13,101 nucleotides of DNA from an uncultured Neomegalonema sp. (lineage in GTDB: Bacteria; Pseudomonadota; Alphaproteobacteria; Rhodobacterales; Rhodobacteraceae): contig CALFWP010000008.1 in assembly GCA_937927905.1 (NCBI GenBank), positions 1-13,101 on the forward strand, read 5' to 3'. A program made the position numbers and the translations under genes. Of this stretch, positions 1 to 6,919 are shown one piece after another. Position 1 is the stretch's first letter. Each line of letters opens with the position of its first letter. The notes beneath the pieces were generated by a model, which saw only the letters and a list, made by a program, of their open reading frames with translations, was not told where the DNA came from and ran no database searches.

Positions 1-219
1 AAACTGCATGATCATGAAACCGGATCCTACAGTTATTCCATTGTAGAAAGTCCTTTGCCTGTTGAAAATTACCTTTCTAACTTATCGTCTGCGGAAGTGG
101 AGGGGCAAACCGTGATTACATGGTCATCCCGATTTGTCGCCACCGCTGACCATGCCGAAGAGGTGATTGCCGGTATTTATGATGCCGGTTTTGAATTTCT
201 GCAAAGGCGGTTCGGATAA
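1..219 (+). CDS. SRPBCC / START-like (polyketide-cyclase-type) protein, C-terminal part
   Basis: The window opens inside an open frame that reads 72 codons to a TAA at 217-219. The visible part begins KLHDHETGSYSYSIVES and carries the pattern Y-x-Y-x-I-x-x-SPLPV-x-x-Y, then a V-x-W-SS-x-F strand and a final amphipathic helix (EEVIAGIYDAGFEFL). This is the usual C-terminal half of the small bacterial SRPBCC/polyketide_cyc2 family, whose helix-grip fold makes a hydrophobic cavity for an unknown ligand. Full-length members are about 140-160 residues, so roughly half the gene lies upstream of the window. The ligand and role cannot be told from this fragment. A strong terminator follows about 40 bases after the stop, so this is probably the last gene of its transcript. 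Confidence 0.75.
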   Translation, partial: KLHDHETGSYSYSIVESPLPVENYLSNLSSAEVEGQTVITWSSRFVATADHAEEVIAGIYDAGFEFLQRRFG

Positions 220-256
220 CCGTTCTGTCTCGGAAACATCATGGAACAGCGTTATG

Positions 257-290
257 AAGGCCCTTTCCCTCGCCGGAAAGGGCTTTAATT
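257..290 (+). terminator. Intrinsic terminator after the SRPBCC gene
   Basis: A perfect 9-bp GC-rich stem (GCCCTTTCC at 260-268 pairing with GGAAAGGGC at 275-283) closes a 6-base loop. It can be lengthened by A-A-G / T-T-T pairs at 257-259 and 284-286 and runs into TTTAATT. It ends transcription of the SRPBCC gene on the plus strand. Read from the other strand it could also stop leftward transcription from opgC, but the U-tract there is poor. Confidence 0.8.
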
Positions 291-344
291 ATCGTGTATC
301 GGGCACAGTGTCTGCATGGCGGTTATATTTATGAAAGTAGCTGT

Positions 345-476
345 ATGAGCGGTAAATCAAAGCGTTCGCTGATTATATTTGTTGCTCTGCTTGCTATGGG
401 CATGTGGTATTTCAGTGATACCCGCACAGCAGAGGAAAAGGCCGGCCGGATTTCGGTCAGCCCTTCCATTCAGTAA
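345..476 (+). CDS. Possible 43-residue single-span membrane protein
   Basis: An ATG at 345 opens 43 codons ending in TAA at 474-476. The product has a basic start (MSGKSKR), one hydrophobic segment at about residues 8-23 (SLIIFVALLAMGMWYF) and a short polar tail rich in charge and serine. That is the shape of a small N-in membrane anchor or an uncleaved signal. The frame is also open from a GTG at 294, but that extension (MYRAQCLHGGYIYESSC) looks non-coding, so the internal ATG is preferred. A weak AAAGTAG lies upstream at a usable distance. It ends 3 bases before the convergent opgC stop. No family is recognised. It may be a chance frame: the hydrophobic core is its only real support. Confidence 0.35.
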   Translation: MSGKSKRSLIIFVALLAMGMWYFSDTRTAEEKAGRISVSPSIQ

Positions 477-479
477 ACC

Positions 480-1982
480 CTACCGCGAAACCTGTTCAGC
501 CTTTGCGACTCCACCGGTGGCCAGCGCCTCGCGGCGTGACCATGGCGGGTTGCGGAAATACCGGGCGATATAGGCCACGGCTATAAGCAGTGCGATGCCG
601 ATAAAGTTAGCGACTGTAACCACCCAGCTTGCCACCGGTTCACCGCCGCGGCCATCGGGATCCATTTCTGAAATCCAGGCTCCGATGATCCAGCTGATCC
701 AAAGGCTGAAGATAAAGACGGCAAGGGATTGCTGTCCGACCCGGCGCACAACCGTAACTATCATGCCGCCTATCCCCGATTTCGGCAGGCGCTTGCCCGC
801 ATCACCGGCGGCGATCCAGACCAGATAAGCCAACGCCAGGAAATGCATATAACGGAACAGCCCGAAGAAGGTTTTTGAGAACACAACCCGTAATTCATCC
901 CGGTGCCATGTGCGCCATTCTGTGATCGTGCTGTCGCTGATACCCCAGGTGATCAGGATGTTGTTGATATCCGGATTGGAGGCCAGCAAACGGCGCGCCG
1001 GAACCCCATCGGTATCCATGAAAAACGCCGGAATCAGGACAGCAAAAGCCAGTAGGATAAGATACCACTTGACCGGTGGTTTCGGAATCCAGCCAACCGC
1101 AAAAGCAAACCCGGTAAAGAAAATCAACTGCCAGGCAAACGGGTTGAAGAACCAGTTCCGGTCATTGCGTGTCGGCGGTTCTGCGGGCAGGTTTAAAAGC
1201 TGCAGGACCGGCACGCCCTCTTGAAACCCGATCATGGTTTTGAACCAGACCCAAAGCGAACTTGTCTCGACCACATTGTCGCCGGTTAAATCAAAGAATA
1301 CCAGCCAGGGCTGTGACGCTAAAGCCCAGAGCGTAATGCTGAAACCCATTGCCCACCACTTGCCGCGCCAGGACAAAGCAACGATAACCGGTATCAAGGC
1401 CAGGATGACCATGTACATCACCAGAATATCGAAGAAGTTCGGCACGTAATGCAGACCGAACAGATAGGGCAGAAACTCCGGTGTATTGTTCACGAATCGC
1501 TTGAGATTCAAGGTTGTATGATAACTCCGATTCGGTTCGGCAACTTCCAGCGGAATGCCAGCAACACTTGATGGATCAAAAAGCATGATCATCAGGCCGT
1601 GTTGTTTTACGCCCGCATACCACTCGTAAAAGAGGGGCAGCGTATTATCGATGTAAACCAGCGTTGCAGCAGCGGCAAAAAACAGCGCAATATGGCACCA
1701 GTAAAGCTGCCATATGCGGAAAGCGATGCGCATGGTGCCGATCCACCAGCCGCGTGTATTAAAAATCTTCAGAAAAGCAATCGCAGACGCCGCGCCGGAG
1801 CAAAATACGAAAATCTCGGTGGCATCCGAATAACCGAACCGCGCTGGAATCCAATTTTTCCACGAATTCCATGGGATATGGGCAATCAGAATGATAAACA
1901 TCCCGAGTCCGCGGAAAAAATCCAGACGCAGATCGCGTCTGGCTTCTTTGGCTGCGGCGGCGTCTTGTGGCGCTGTCGTCAT
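480..1982 (-). CDS. opgC: OpgC-type membrane protein (OPG succinyltransferase family)
   Basis: The 500-residue polytopic membrane protein belongs to the OpgC family. In Rhodobacter, OpgC is needed to add succinyl groups to osmoregulated periplasmic glucans; members resemble acyltransferase-3 proteins. After a charged cytoplasmic start comes the diagnostic RLDFFRGLGMFIILIAHI at about residues 19-36, holding the Arg/Asp pair and a His that are typical of membrane acyltransferases. About ten more hydrophobic spans follow, to residue 475, and then a basic tail. The ATG at 1982 has AGGA five bases upstream, and the length is normal for the family. It is transcribed leftward from a long non-coding gap it shares with the divergent rhodanese gene. 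opgH lies on the same strand about 1.6 kb further right but in a separate transcript. Acyl-donor specificity is inferred from the family only. Confidence 0.87.
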   Translation of the reverse strand: MTTAPQDAAAAKEARRDLRLDFFRGLGMFIILIAHIPWNSWKNWIPARFGYSDATEIFVFCSGAASAIAFLKIFNTRGWWIGTMRIAFRIWQLYWCHIALFFAAAATLVYIDNTLPLFYEWYAGVKQHGLMIMLFDPSSVAGIPLEVAEPNRSYHTTLNLKRFVNNTPEFLPYLFGLHYVPNFFDILVMYMVILALIPVIVALSWRGKWWAMGFSITLWALASQPWLVFFDLTGDNVVETSSLWVWFKTMIGFQEGVPVLQLLNLPAEPPTRNDRNWFFNPFAWQLIFFTGFAFAVGWIPKPPVKWYLILLAFAVLIPAFFMDTDGVPARRLLASNPDINNILITWGISDSTITEWRTWHRDELRVVFSKTFFGLFRYMHFLALAYLVWIAAGDAGKRLPKSGIGGMIVTVVRRVGQQSLAVFIFSLWISWIIGAWISEMDPDGRGGEPVASWVVTVANFIGIALLIAVAYIARYFRNPPWSRREALATGGVAKAEQVSR

Positions 1983-2436
1983 GATCGTCCTGCACGTTCT
2001 TCACCCGGTATGACCGGAGTGATTATTCCATCCGTTTCACAATACGAAGAGGGTCGTGTCATCCGCATTGTGGGGCCGTTTAACACATCTGTTGTCTCGA
2101 ATAATAGACAGATTCGGGGTTTCAACGATGGCATACGACTGTTTTTACTGAATGACCCATGATGAGATGCGGCTACATCCGGTCACCAGGTCCGTCTGTC
2201 TGTAACCGGTATATATAAGCATACAGTATGCAGATCCGTGGGTTCAGGTATCTGACGTGTTTTCACGGAGAGTTCATCGGACCACGGGTTTTAATGTGGA
2301 ATATTGGGTTTCTGAAACAAAGCCTTATCAAAATTTGCCTTGAATGTTTCATACTGTCTTATGAAATTTCTGACTGGAATTGTCGCGCGCGTGACGGCAT
2401 GGCAACGGTTACAGGCGCTATGAACGGAGAGATGCG
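1983..2436. other. 454-base non-coding divergent region between opgC and the rhodanese gene
   Basis: No convincing gene lies here. A plus-strand frame of 71 codons at 2228-2443 has an irregular composition and no ribosome site, and merely overlaps the rhodanese start. The stretch must hold promoters for both divergent genes. It contains a bulged inverted repeat at 2087-2113 (ATCTGTTGTCT facing AGACAGAT), a TATATATAA run at 2210-2218 that would serve as a -10 on either strand, and a perfect palindrome directly next to it. The rhodanese start at 2437 has GGAG about 8 bases upstream. Confidence 0.6.
2219..2231. promoter_or_regulatory. 13-base palindrome beside a TATA run (candidate operator)
   Basis: GCATAC-A-GTATGC is a perfect dyad with 6-base arms around one central base. 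It abuts the AT run TATATATAA at 2210-2218, the most promoter-like sequence in the opgC/rhodanese gap. A short perfect dyad at such a place is typical of a dimeric repressor site. No -35 element or known regulator consensus could be matched, so the assignment is inference. Confidence 0.3.
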
Positions 2437-2904
2437 ATGCTAAGCAGAAGAAAGCTTTTGATAGCGGGAGTAACCGTTCTGGGCGCAGGATTGTTTTACG
2501 CGGGCGACGGTCAAAACCTTATTTATTCTGCACTGAGCGAATCTGTGACCGGCGAGGTCATTGATGCACCGACGGCACACAGGCTGGCAGAGTCCGGTGA
2601 TTTGTTTTTGATTGATATCCGGCGGCCTAATGAATGGGAAAAAACCGGATCCGGTGAAGGCGCAACCCGTCTTGATATGCGGCGCGAGGATTTTATTGCG
2701 GAGCTGGATAAGATCATTGGGGGAGATCGCAGCAAGCCTGTTGCGCTGATTTGCGCGCGGGGTGTGCGCTCGTCGCGGATGAATAACCGGCTTGTCGAGG
2801 CCGGATTTACCAATGTTATCGATGTGTCCGAGGGCATGCTCGGGTCGGCGGCGGGGCCGGGCTGGTTGAAGCGCGAATTGCCGGTTGTTCTTGATAAAGA
2901 GTGA
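2437..2904 (+). CDS. Exported single-domain rhodanese-like sulfurtransferase
   Basis: The 155-residue protein has an N-terminal export signal and one rhodanese domain. The start, MLSRRKLLIAGVTVLGAG, has a twin-arginine stretch followed by a hydrophobic core, which suggests Tat export or a periplasm-facing anchor; the classical Tat consensus is only partly matched. The domain spans about residues 40-150. It shows the DIRRPNEW strand-turn at 60-67 and the active-site loop CARGVRSS starting at Cys106, the residue that carries the persulfide in rhodaneses. The ending GMLGS-x-x-GPGW resembles other periplasmic rhodaneses. The ATG at 2437 sits 8 bases after GGAG. The SDR gene follows 5 bases after the stop, so the two form one operon. 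The sulfur acceptor is unknown. Confidence 0.85.
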   Translation: MLSRRKLLIAGVTVLGAGLFYAGDGQNLIYSALSESVTGEVIDAPTAHRLAESGDLFLIDIRRPNEWEKTGSGEGATRLDMRREDFIAELDKIIGGDRSKPVALICARGVRSSRMNNRLVEAGFTNVIDVSEGMLGSAAGPGWLKRELPVVLDKE

Positions 2905-2909
2905 GGGAT

Positions 2910-3593
2910 ATGCCGGAAAAAAGAATTGTGATCACGGGCGTCAGTCAGGGTCTGGGCCGTGCTTTGGTAGACGCCTTTACAGGGTCGGGCCACGCGGTTG
3001 CGGGATGTGCGCGAAATGGTGAGGCCATCGCTGGATTGAGCGCGACGTATGGGACTCCGCACCGGTTCAACGCCGTCGATGTCTCTGATGATGCCGCACT
3101 GGAGGCATGGAGCCGTGAGGTACTGGCAGAGTTCGGGGTGCCTGATCTGGTGATTAACAACGCTGCTCTGGTAAACAAAAACGCGCCGCTTTGGGATGTG
3201 CCCGCTGCGGAATTCCGTCAGGTGATGGCGGTTAATATCAGCGGCGTTCACAGTGTGATCCGCTGTTTCCTGCCTGCTATGCTGAAGCGGAAATCAGGTG
3301 TGATTGCGAATCTCAGCAGTGGATGGGGCCGTTCTGTGGCGCCGGAGGTTGCACCGTATTGCGCCAGCAAATGGGCGATTGAAGGGTTGACCAAGGCTCT
3401 TGCCGCAGAACTGCCGTCCGGTATGGCTGCGGTGCCTGTCAGTCCGGGGGTGGTGAATACTGAAATGCTGCAAAGCTGTTTCGGCGACGGAGCGGCCATG
3501 CATCAGACACCGGAAGAATGGGCGGAAACAGCCGCCCCGTTTTTTCTGGCACTGTCACCGGAAGATAATGGCAGGTCAGTCACAACACCCTGA
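2910..3593 (+). CDS. Short-chain dehydrogenase/reductase (classical SDR)
   Basis: The 227-residue protein has every hallmark of a classical SDR: the nucleotide-binding TGVSQGLG near residues 9-16, NNAA at 83-86, the catalytic serine in NLSSGWG (about 136-137), the YCASK motif giving Tyr150 and Lys154, and SPGVVNTEM after it. It would catalyse an NAD(P)H-dependent oxidation or reduction of an alcohol/ketone; the substrate cannot be deduced. The ATG at 2910 is preferred, with AAAGAG eight bases upstream. An in-frame GTG at 2901, overlapping the rhodanese stop, is a possible alternative adding three residues. It is cotranscribed with the rhodanese. Its stop codon lies inside a 9-bp inverted repeat, and it converges on opgH 25 bases further on. 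It is slightly short for the family (about 245) at its C-terminus but otherwise intact. Confidence 0.87.
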   Translation: MPEKRIVITGVSQGLGRALVDAFTGSGHAVAGCARNGEAIAGLSATYGTPHRFNAVDVSDDAALEAWSREVLAEFGVPDLVINNAALVNKNAPLWDVPAAEFRQVMAVNISGVHSVIRCFLPAMLKRKSGVIANLSSGWGRSVAPEVAPYCASKWAIEGLTKALAAELPSGMAAVPVSPGVVNTEMLQSCFGDGAAMHQTPEEWAETAAPFFLALSPEDNGRSVTTP

Positions 3594-3604
3594 CCTGCGA
3601 TCTG
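3571..3604 (+). terminator. Inverted repeat between convergent SDR and opgH genes
   Basis: A perfect 9-bp stem (GCAGGTCAG at 3571-3579 with CTGACCTGC at 3590-3598) closes a 10-base loop. The SDR stop codon lies in its right arm. The following bases are only moderately T-rich, so this may be a weak bidirectional terminator or a 3'-end stabilising hairpin between the convergent genes. Confidence 0.45.
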
Positions 3605-3618
3605 TTATTATGTCATCA

Positions 3619-5451
3619 CTATGCGGATAATGCGGTCAGTGGTTGCGCCTTGTCCACAGCAATCAGCAGATCGGGGGTGTCGCGTTCTTCCGGCGTTGCA
3701 CAGATTTTTTGTGCAGCCAGATACTTACCCAGGTGAGGCGAGGCTGTGATCACGGCAAACGGGATCGCAAGGAGCAGTCCCAACACCACAGGGGCGGTCC
3801 AGGCCAGAGCCATCGGTGCTTGAAGCGCAAAGACAACAACCATCGTTAAGCCGAACAAAGTTTGCGGCCAGAGCTCCCGTGTTGCAGTGGCCCATGAAAT
3901 TCCATGGGCATCGCGGTCCTGACCGCTCCATGCGATGCGGCGGCCCATCAGTAATCCGCCGAGAAAGATTGTCAGCCGCATGGCAACCGCAGGTGACATC
4001 AGGATCGAAAACACCGTCTCAAGCGCCATTCCCCTGGTAAAGCGCCGGGCACCGCCATAACGCTTTACACCACCGGGTTGCACGGCAACACCAATCGCTC
4101 CGAAAATTTTCGGGGCCAGGCTCATGCCAACGATAACCAGGAACATTGTCACGGCAAGGTCATGATAGAAGAACCCGGCCGGATCTATGATCACTTTGAT
4201 CAGTCCCAGCATAGTCAGCACCATCCATGCCGGTGCGGACAGATACATCAGAATGGCCTGAATAAGCTGAAAACGGCTGATGACCGGCAGATCCGGCATA
4301 TTCAACAACCGAAGATACTGCATGTTGCCGTTACACCAGCGTTGTTCGCGGGTCATGAAATCCAGGATTGAAACCGGGTTGTCCTCATAGCTTTCGGATT
4401 CTACGGGCAGAACACGCACTTCATATCCTGCGCGCCGCATCAGCACCGCTTCAAGCTGGTCATGGCTCAGGACCGGCCCGCCCCATGGCGGCTTTCCGCC
4501 GAGTTCGGGCAGGTCGCAATGCGCTTTGAACGGGGCAACGCGCAGAACTGCGTTATGTCCCCAAAACGGGCCGCAATCACCCTGCCACCAGGCACTTCCA
4601 AGGGTAAAGCTGGTCATGCCATGGCGCATACCGAACTGAAAAATCCGCCCGAAGACACTGTCCGCCGGCGCACCGACCGCCAGACTTTGCAGGATGCCGA
4701 GACGGGGTTTGGCCTCCATGATCCGGCACATCCGCACCATAATATTGCCGCCCATGTTGCTGTCCGCATCCAAAGGAATAAAAAAGCGGTATGGGGCCCC
4801 GTATTCGTGCAGAAATTCCCAGATATTACCGGCTTTATAACCTGTATTGTCCGTACGCCGGCGGTATGTTGCCGTCCCGAAGCCGTCGAGAGCTGCTTTG
4901 TTGGCCGAAAACAGCGCCTCTTCCTGTTTTGCAATAACGGGATCGTCCGTATCGCTGAGGATAAAGAGATCAAAAAACGTTCCGTGGCCGGTTTTGTCCA
5001 GACTGCCGCGTATCGCCATCAGGCGCGAAAAGGCCCGTTCGGGGTCTTCATTGCGAATGGCCATGGCAACGGCAACTCGTGCATTCAGAGACGCCTGTGT
5101 GTTGTGGTTTTCGTCAAACATAGCAACAGATTCGGGCAATCTGCGGCGTAATGAGATAACCAGACCAACAAGAGAATTCCAAAATCCCAGTACGGTCCAA
5201 GGCGCACTCAGTCCGATACACAAAAAGATACCGACTTCAATGGCGTCAATTCCATCACCGCTGAACACTTCGACAATGCCGTACATTAATGCCGACAGTG
5301 TCAGCACATTCAGGACGAGCATAAGAAAACGCCTCATGCGCAGGATTTTACGGCTTTGCAGACCGGCAGGCGTGACATCCGGGTCCGAAACGGCAGTCGA
5401 CAACAATGACAAACGCGACTCGATCGCGTCCGGTTCGGAAATATCAGTCAT
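3619..5451 (-). CDS. opgH: OpgH-type periplasmic glucan glucosyltransferase
   Basis: The 610-residue inner-membrane GT2 enzyme builds the beta-linked glucose backbone of osmoregulated periplasmic glucans from UDP-glucose. Two membrane spans (about residues 40-62 and 70-100) precede a cytoplasmic GT2 domain with VAMAIRNEDPERAF (127-140), FILSDTDD (163-170), PLDADS holding the DxD pair (Asp228, Asp230), an acidic LSHDQLE (329-335) and the processivity motif QRWCNGN at 370-376. Several C-terminal spans follow. At 610 residues it is of the short alphaproteobacterial type; E. coli OpgH is near 850. The ATG at 5451 is chosen because GGAG lies 9 bases before it and the protein from there (MTDISEPDAI) looks natural. 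An in-frame upstream ATG at 5496 would add 15 cysteine/arginine-containing residues and fall in the shared promoter gap. Its usual partner opgG is not seen nearby. Confidence 0.92.
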   Translation of the reverse strand: MTDISEPDAIESRLSLLSTAVSDPDVTPAGLQSRKILRMRRFLMLVLNVLTLSALMYGIVEVFSGDGIDAIEVGIFLCIGLSAPWTVLGFWNSLVGLVISLRRRLPESVAMFDENHNTQASLNARVAVAMAIRNEDPERAFSRLMAIRGSLDKTGHGTFFDLFILSDTDDPVIAKQEEALFSANKAALDGFGTATYRRRTDNTGYKAGNIWEFLHEYGAPYRFFIPLDADSNMGGNIMVRMCRIMEAKPRLGILQSLAVGAPADSVFGRIFQFGMRHGMTSFTLGSAWWQGDCGPFWGHNAVLRVAPFKAHCDLPELGGKPPWGGPVLSHDQLEAVLMRRAGYEVRVLPVESESYEDNPVSILDFMTREQRWCNGNMQYLRLLNMPDLPVISRFQLIQAILMYLSAPAWMVLTMLGLIKVIIDPAGFFYHDLAVTMFLVIVGMSLAPKIFGAIGVAVQPGGVKRYGGARRFTRGMALETVFSILMSPAVAMRLTIFLGGLLMGRRIAWSGQDRDAHGISWATATRELWPQTLFGLTMVVVFALQAPMALAWTAPVVLGLLLAIPFAVITASPHLGKYLAAQKICATPEERDTPDLLIAVDKAQPLTALSA

Positions 5452-5472
5452 AAAAGTTTGCTCCGGTCCCGT

Positions 5473-5502
5473 TTGGCACAGTACACGTGTGCGCAATACA
5501 TA
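5473..5502 (+). promoter_or_regulatory. Candidate promoter with internal dyad for the pterin-like operon
   Basis: In the 94-base gap between the divergent opgH and dehydrogenase genes, TTGGCA (5473-5478) and TACATA (5497-5502) are spaced by 18 bases. They would start a transcript about 37 bases ahead of the TTG codon at 5546. The spacer contains the perfect palindrome ACACGTGT (5483-5490) and an overlapping dyad GCACA...TGTGC (5476-5492), a natural place for a repressor. The -10 match is weak, and opgH must use the same gap in the other direction. Confidence 0.3.
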
Positions 5503-5545
5503 CTAATAGTGCGTCTAAGATAATTTTCGAAGAAAGAGGCAACAC

Positions 5546-6517
5546 TTGGCTACAGCTCTCACATATACGTCAGTTCTTGAAACAAAGTTATGTGATGTGC
5601 CGCCGGATACTTTTTCTTCCGGAAATTCTGTACGTGTTAGAATGCTCTGGTCCGGAATATCGCGCGGCACGGAACGGCTTGTATTTGAAGGGCGCATCCC
5701 GCCGACCGAATATGAGCGTATGCGTGCGCCGTTTCAAAGCGGTAATTTTCCGTTTCCGGTAATTTACGGGTATTCTGCGGTCGGTATAGTAGAGGATGGT
5801 CCACCGGATGTGCAGGGAAAGGCTGTTTTCTGCCTGTTTCCGCATCAGGATACATTTACTGTTCCGGTATCGGCGTTGACTGTATTGCCCGGAAATTTAC
5901 CGCCGAGACGTGCGGTTCTCGCTGCAAATATGGAAACCGCACTGAATGCTGTCTGGGATTCCGGCGTCGGGCCGGGAGATAAAGTTGCGATTATCGGCGG
6001 AGGAATTCTGGGCTGTCTGATTGCCGGTCTGGTGGGTGGTATTCCGGGAACGGAAACGGCCTTGGTTGACATATCCGGTGACCGGGCAACACTTGCATCT
6101 CACATGAATGTGTGTTTCCGTGATACGCAGGATGCGCCTCAAAATTGTGATGTTGTCTTTCATGCATCTTCAAGCGGTGCCGGTGCCGCAACTGCTTTGG
6201 GTTGTGGCGGGCAGGAGGCGCGAATCATCGAGGTCAGCTGGTTCGGCGATGCATGTCCGGCTATGCCGCTGGGCGGTGCGTTTCACTCCAGGCGTCTGAC
6301 ATATCAGTCATCACAAGTCGGTCAGGTGTCGCATACACGGCGCGCACGCTGGACATATGCGCGGCGCATGGCGAAAGCACTCGATTTGCTGACCGATGAC
6401 AAATATGACGCATTGATTACCGGAGAAGTGGCTTTTGCAGATTTGCCCGCCATGTTGCCGGATATTCTCGCACCCGGCGCGTCCGGGTTAGCAACTGCTG
6501 TCCGATACGAGGAGTAG
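5546..6517 (+). CDS. MDR-family dehydrogenase without zinc ligands
   Basis: The 323-residue protein has the medium-chain (zinc-alcohol dehydrogenase-like) fold: a GroES-like N-terminal half and a Rossmann half with VAIIGGGILG around residues 147-156 and an acidic residue near 175 after the second strand, which favours NAD(H) over NADP(H). The catalytic-zinc positions are not kept. The usual CG-x-C-x-TD region reads SGISRGTE (36-43), GHE is replaced by YGYS (74-77), and the four-cysteine structural lobe is absent. It should be a zinc-independent oxidoreductase, despite the name such proteins usually receive. The start is TTG at 5546, with AGAGG about 7 bases upstream. It is the first gene of a four-gene operon; the next gene begins 3 bases after its stop. 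Context suggests it oxidises or reduces a pterin- or sugar-derived intermediate (inference). Confidence 0.85.
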   Translation: MATALTYTSVLETKLCDVPPDTFSSGNSVRVRMLWSGISRGTERLVFEGRIPPTEYERMRAPFQSGNFPFPVIYGYSAVGIVEDGPPDVQGKAVFCLFPHQDTFTVPVSALTVLPGNLPPRRAVLAANMETALNAVWDSGVGPGDKVAIIGGGILGCLIAGLVGGIPGTETALVDISGDRATLASHMNVCFRDTQDAPQNCDVVFHASSSGAGAATALGCGGQEARIIEVSWFGDACPAMPLGGAFHSRRLTYQSSQVGQVSHTRRARWTYARRMAKALDLLTDDKYDALITGEVAFADLPAMLPDILAPGASGLATAVRYEE

Positions 6518-6520
6518 GCG

Positions 6521-6919
6521 ATGTACGCCATTGAAGTCCGCGACCACATTATGATCGCGCATAGTTTCCGGGGTGAGGTTTTCGGCCCTGCTCAGGCATT
6601 GCACGGTGCAACATTCGTTGTGGATGTCGCGTTTTTCCGCAATGAACTGACGGATGACGGCATTGTTGTCGATATCGGCCGTGCGCACGAGGCACTTAAG
6701 GCAACTCTGGCACCACTCAATTATTCAAATCTCGATAACAATCCTGCTTTTGCGAAACTGAATTCGACCACTGAAGTGTTGTGCAAACACATTTTTGATG
6801 CAATGCGCGATGCTGCCGGGAATGGTGCGCTCGGCCCCGGCTCGGACGGCATCACGCGTATCAAGGTCACCCTGAGTGAAAGTCATGTGGCCCGCGCATG
6901 GTATGAGGCGGCGCTCTGA
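6521..6919 (+). CDS. PTPS/QueD-fold protein with altered active site
   Basis: The 132-residue protein is the length of 6-pyruvoyl-tetrahydropterin synthase / QueD and keeps the family frame: His14 in the first strand, LHGATF at 27-32, GIVVDIGRAHEALK at 47-60 (Asp51), STTEVL at 82-87 and SES at 119-121, where Glu120 matches the pterin-binding glutamate. Against E. coli QueD, however, the catalytic Cys27 is Ala24, the third zinc ligand of the HGH pair is Ala30, and the catalytic Asp-His pair of LDH is Asn67-Tyr68. It is therefore unlikely to be a standard synthase. It may bind a pterin without lyase chemistry, or catalyse a different step. The ATG at 6521 has GGAG 6 bases before it. Its stop overlaps the start of the glycosyltransferase. 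The frame is clean, so this looks like a subfamily rather than decay. Confidence 0.85.
   Translation: MYAIEVRDHIMIAHSFRGEVFGPAQALHGATFVVDVAFFRNELTDDGIVVDIGRAHEALKATLAPLNYSNLDNNPAFAKLNSTTEVLCKHIFDAMRDAAGNGALGPGSDGITRIKVTLSESHVARAWYEAAL

Noticed and set aside
1599..2162. 187-codon plus-strand open frame.
   Set aside because: It runs antisense through the 5' part of opgC, whose membrane-protein reading is far more convincing; composition is that of a shadow frame.
2228..2443. 71-codon plus-strand frame ahead of the rhodanese gene.
   Set aside because: No ribosome site, a mixed composition with no domain, and it runs into the rhodanese start.
2523..3251. 242-codon minus-strand open frame.
   Set aside because: Antisense across the rhodanese and SDR genes, both with intact motifs; no domain in the antisense product.
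4462..5151. 229-codon plus-strand open frame, plus a second overlapping one at 4847-5506.
   Set aside because: Both are antisense to opgH and encode low-complexity basic shadow products.
5483..5490. Sigma-54 promoter suggested by TTGGCAC at 5473.
   Set aside because: The GC element is not at the required spacing from GG, so the -24/-12 pattern is not met.
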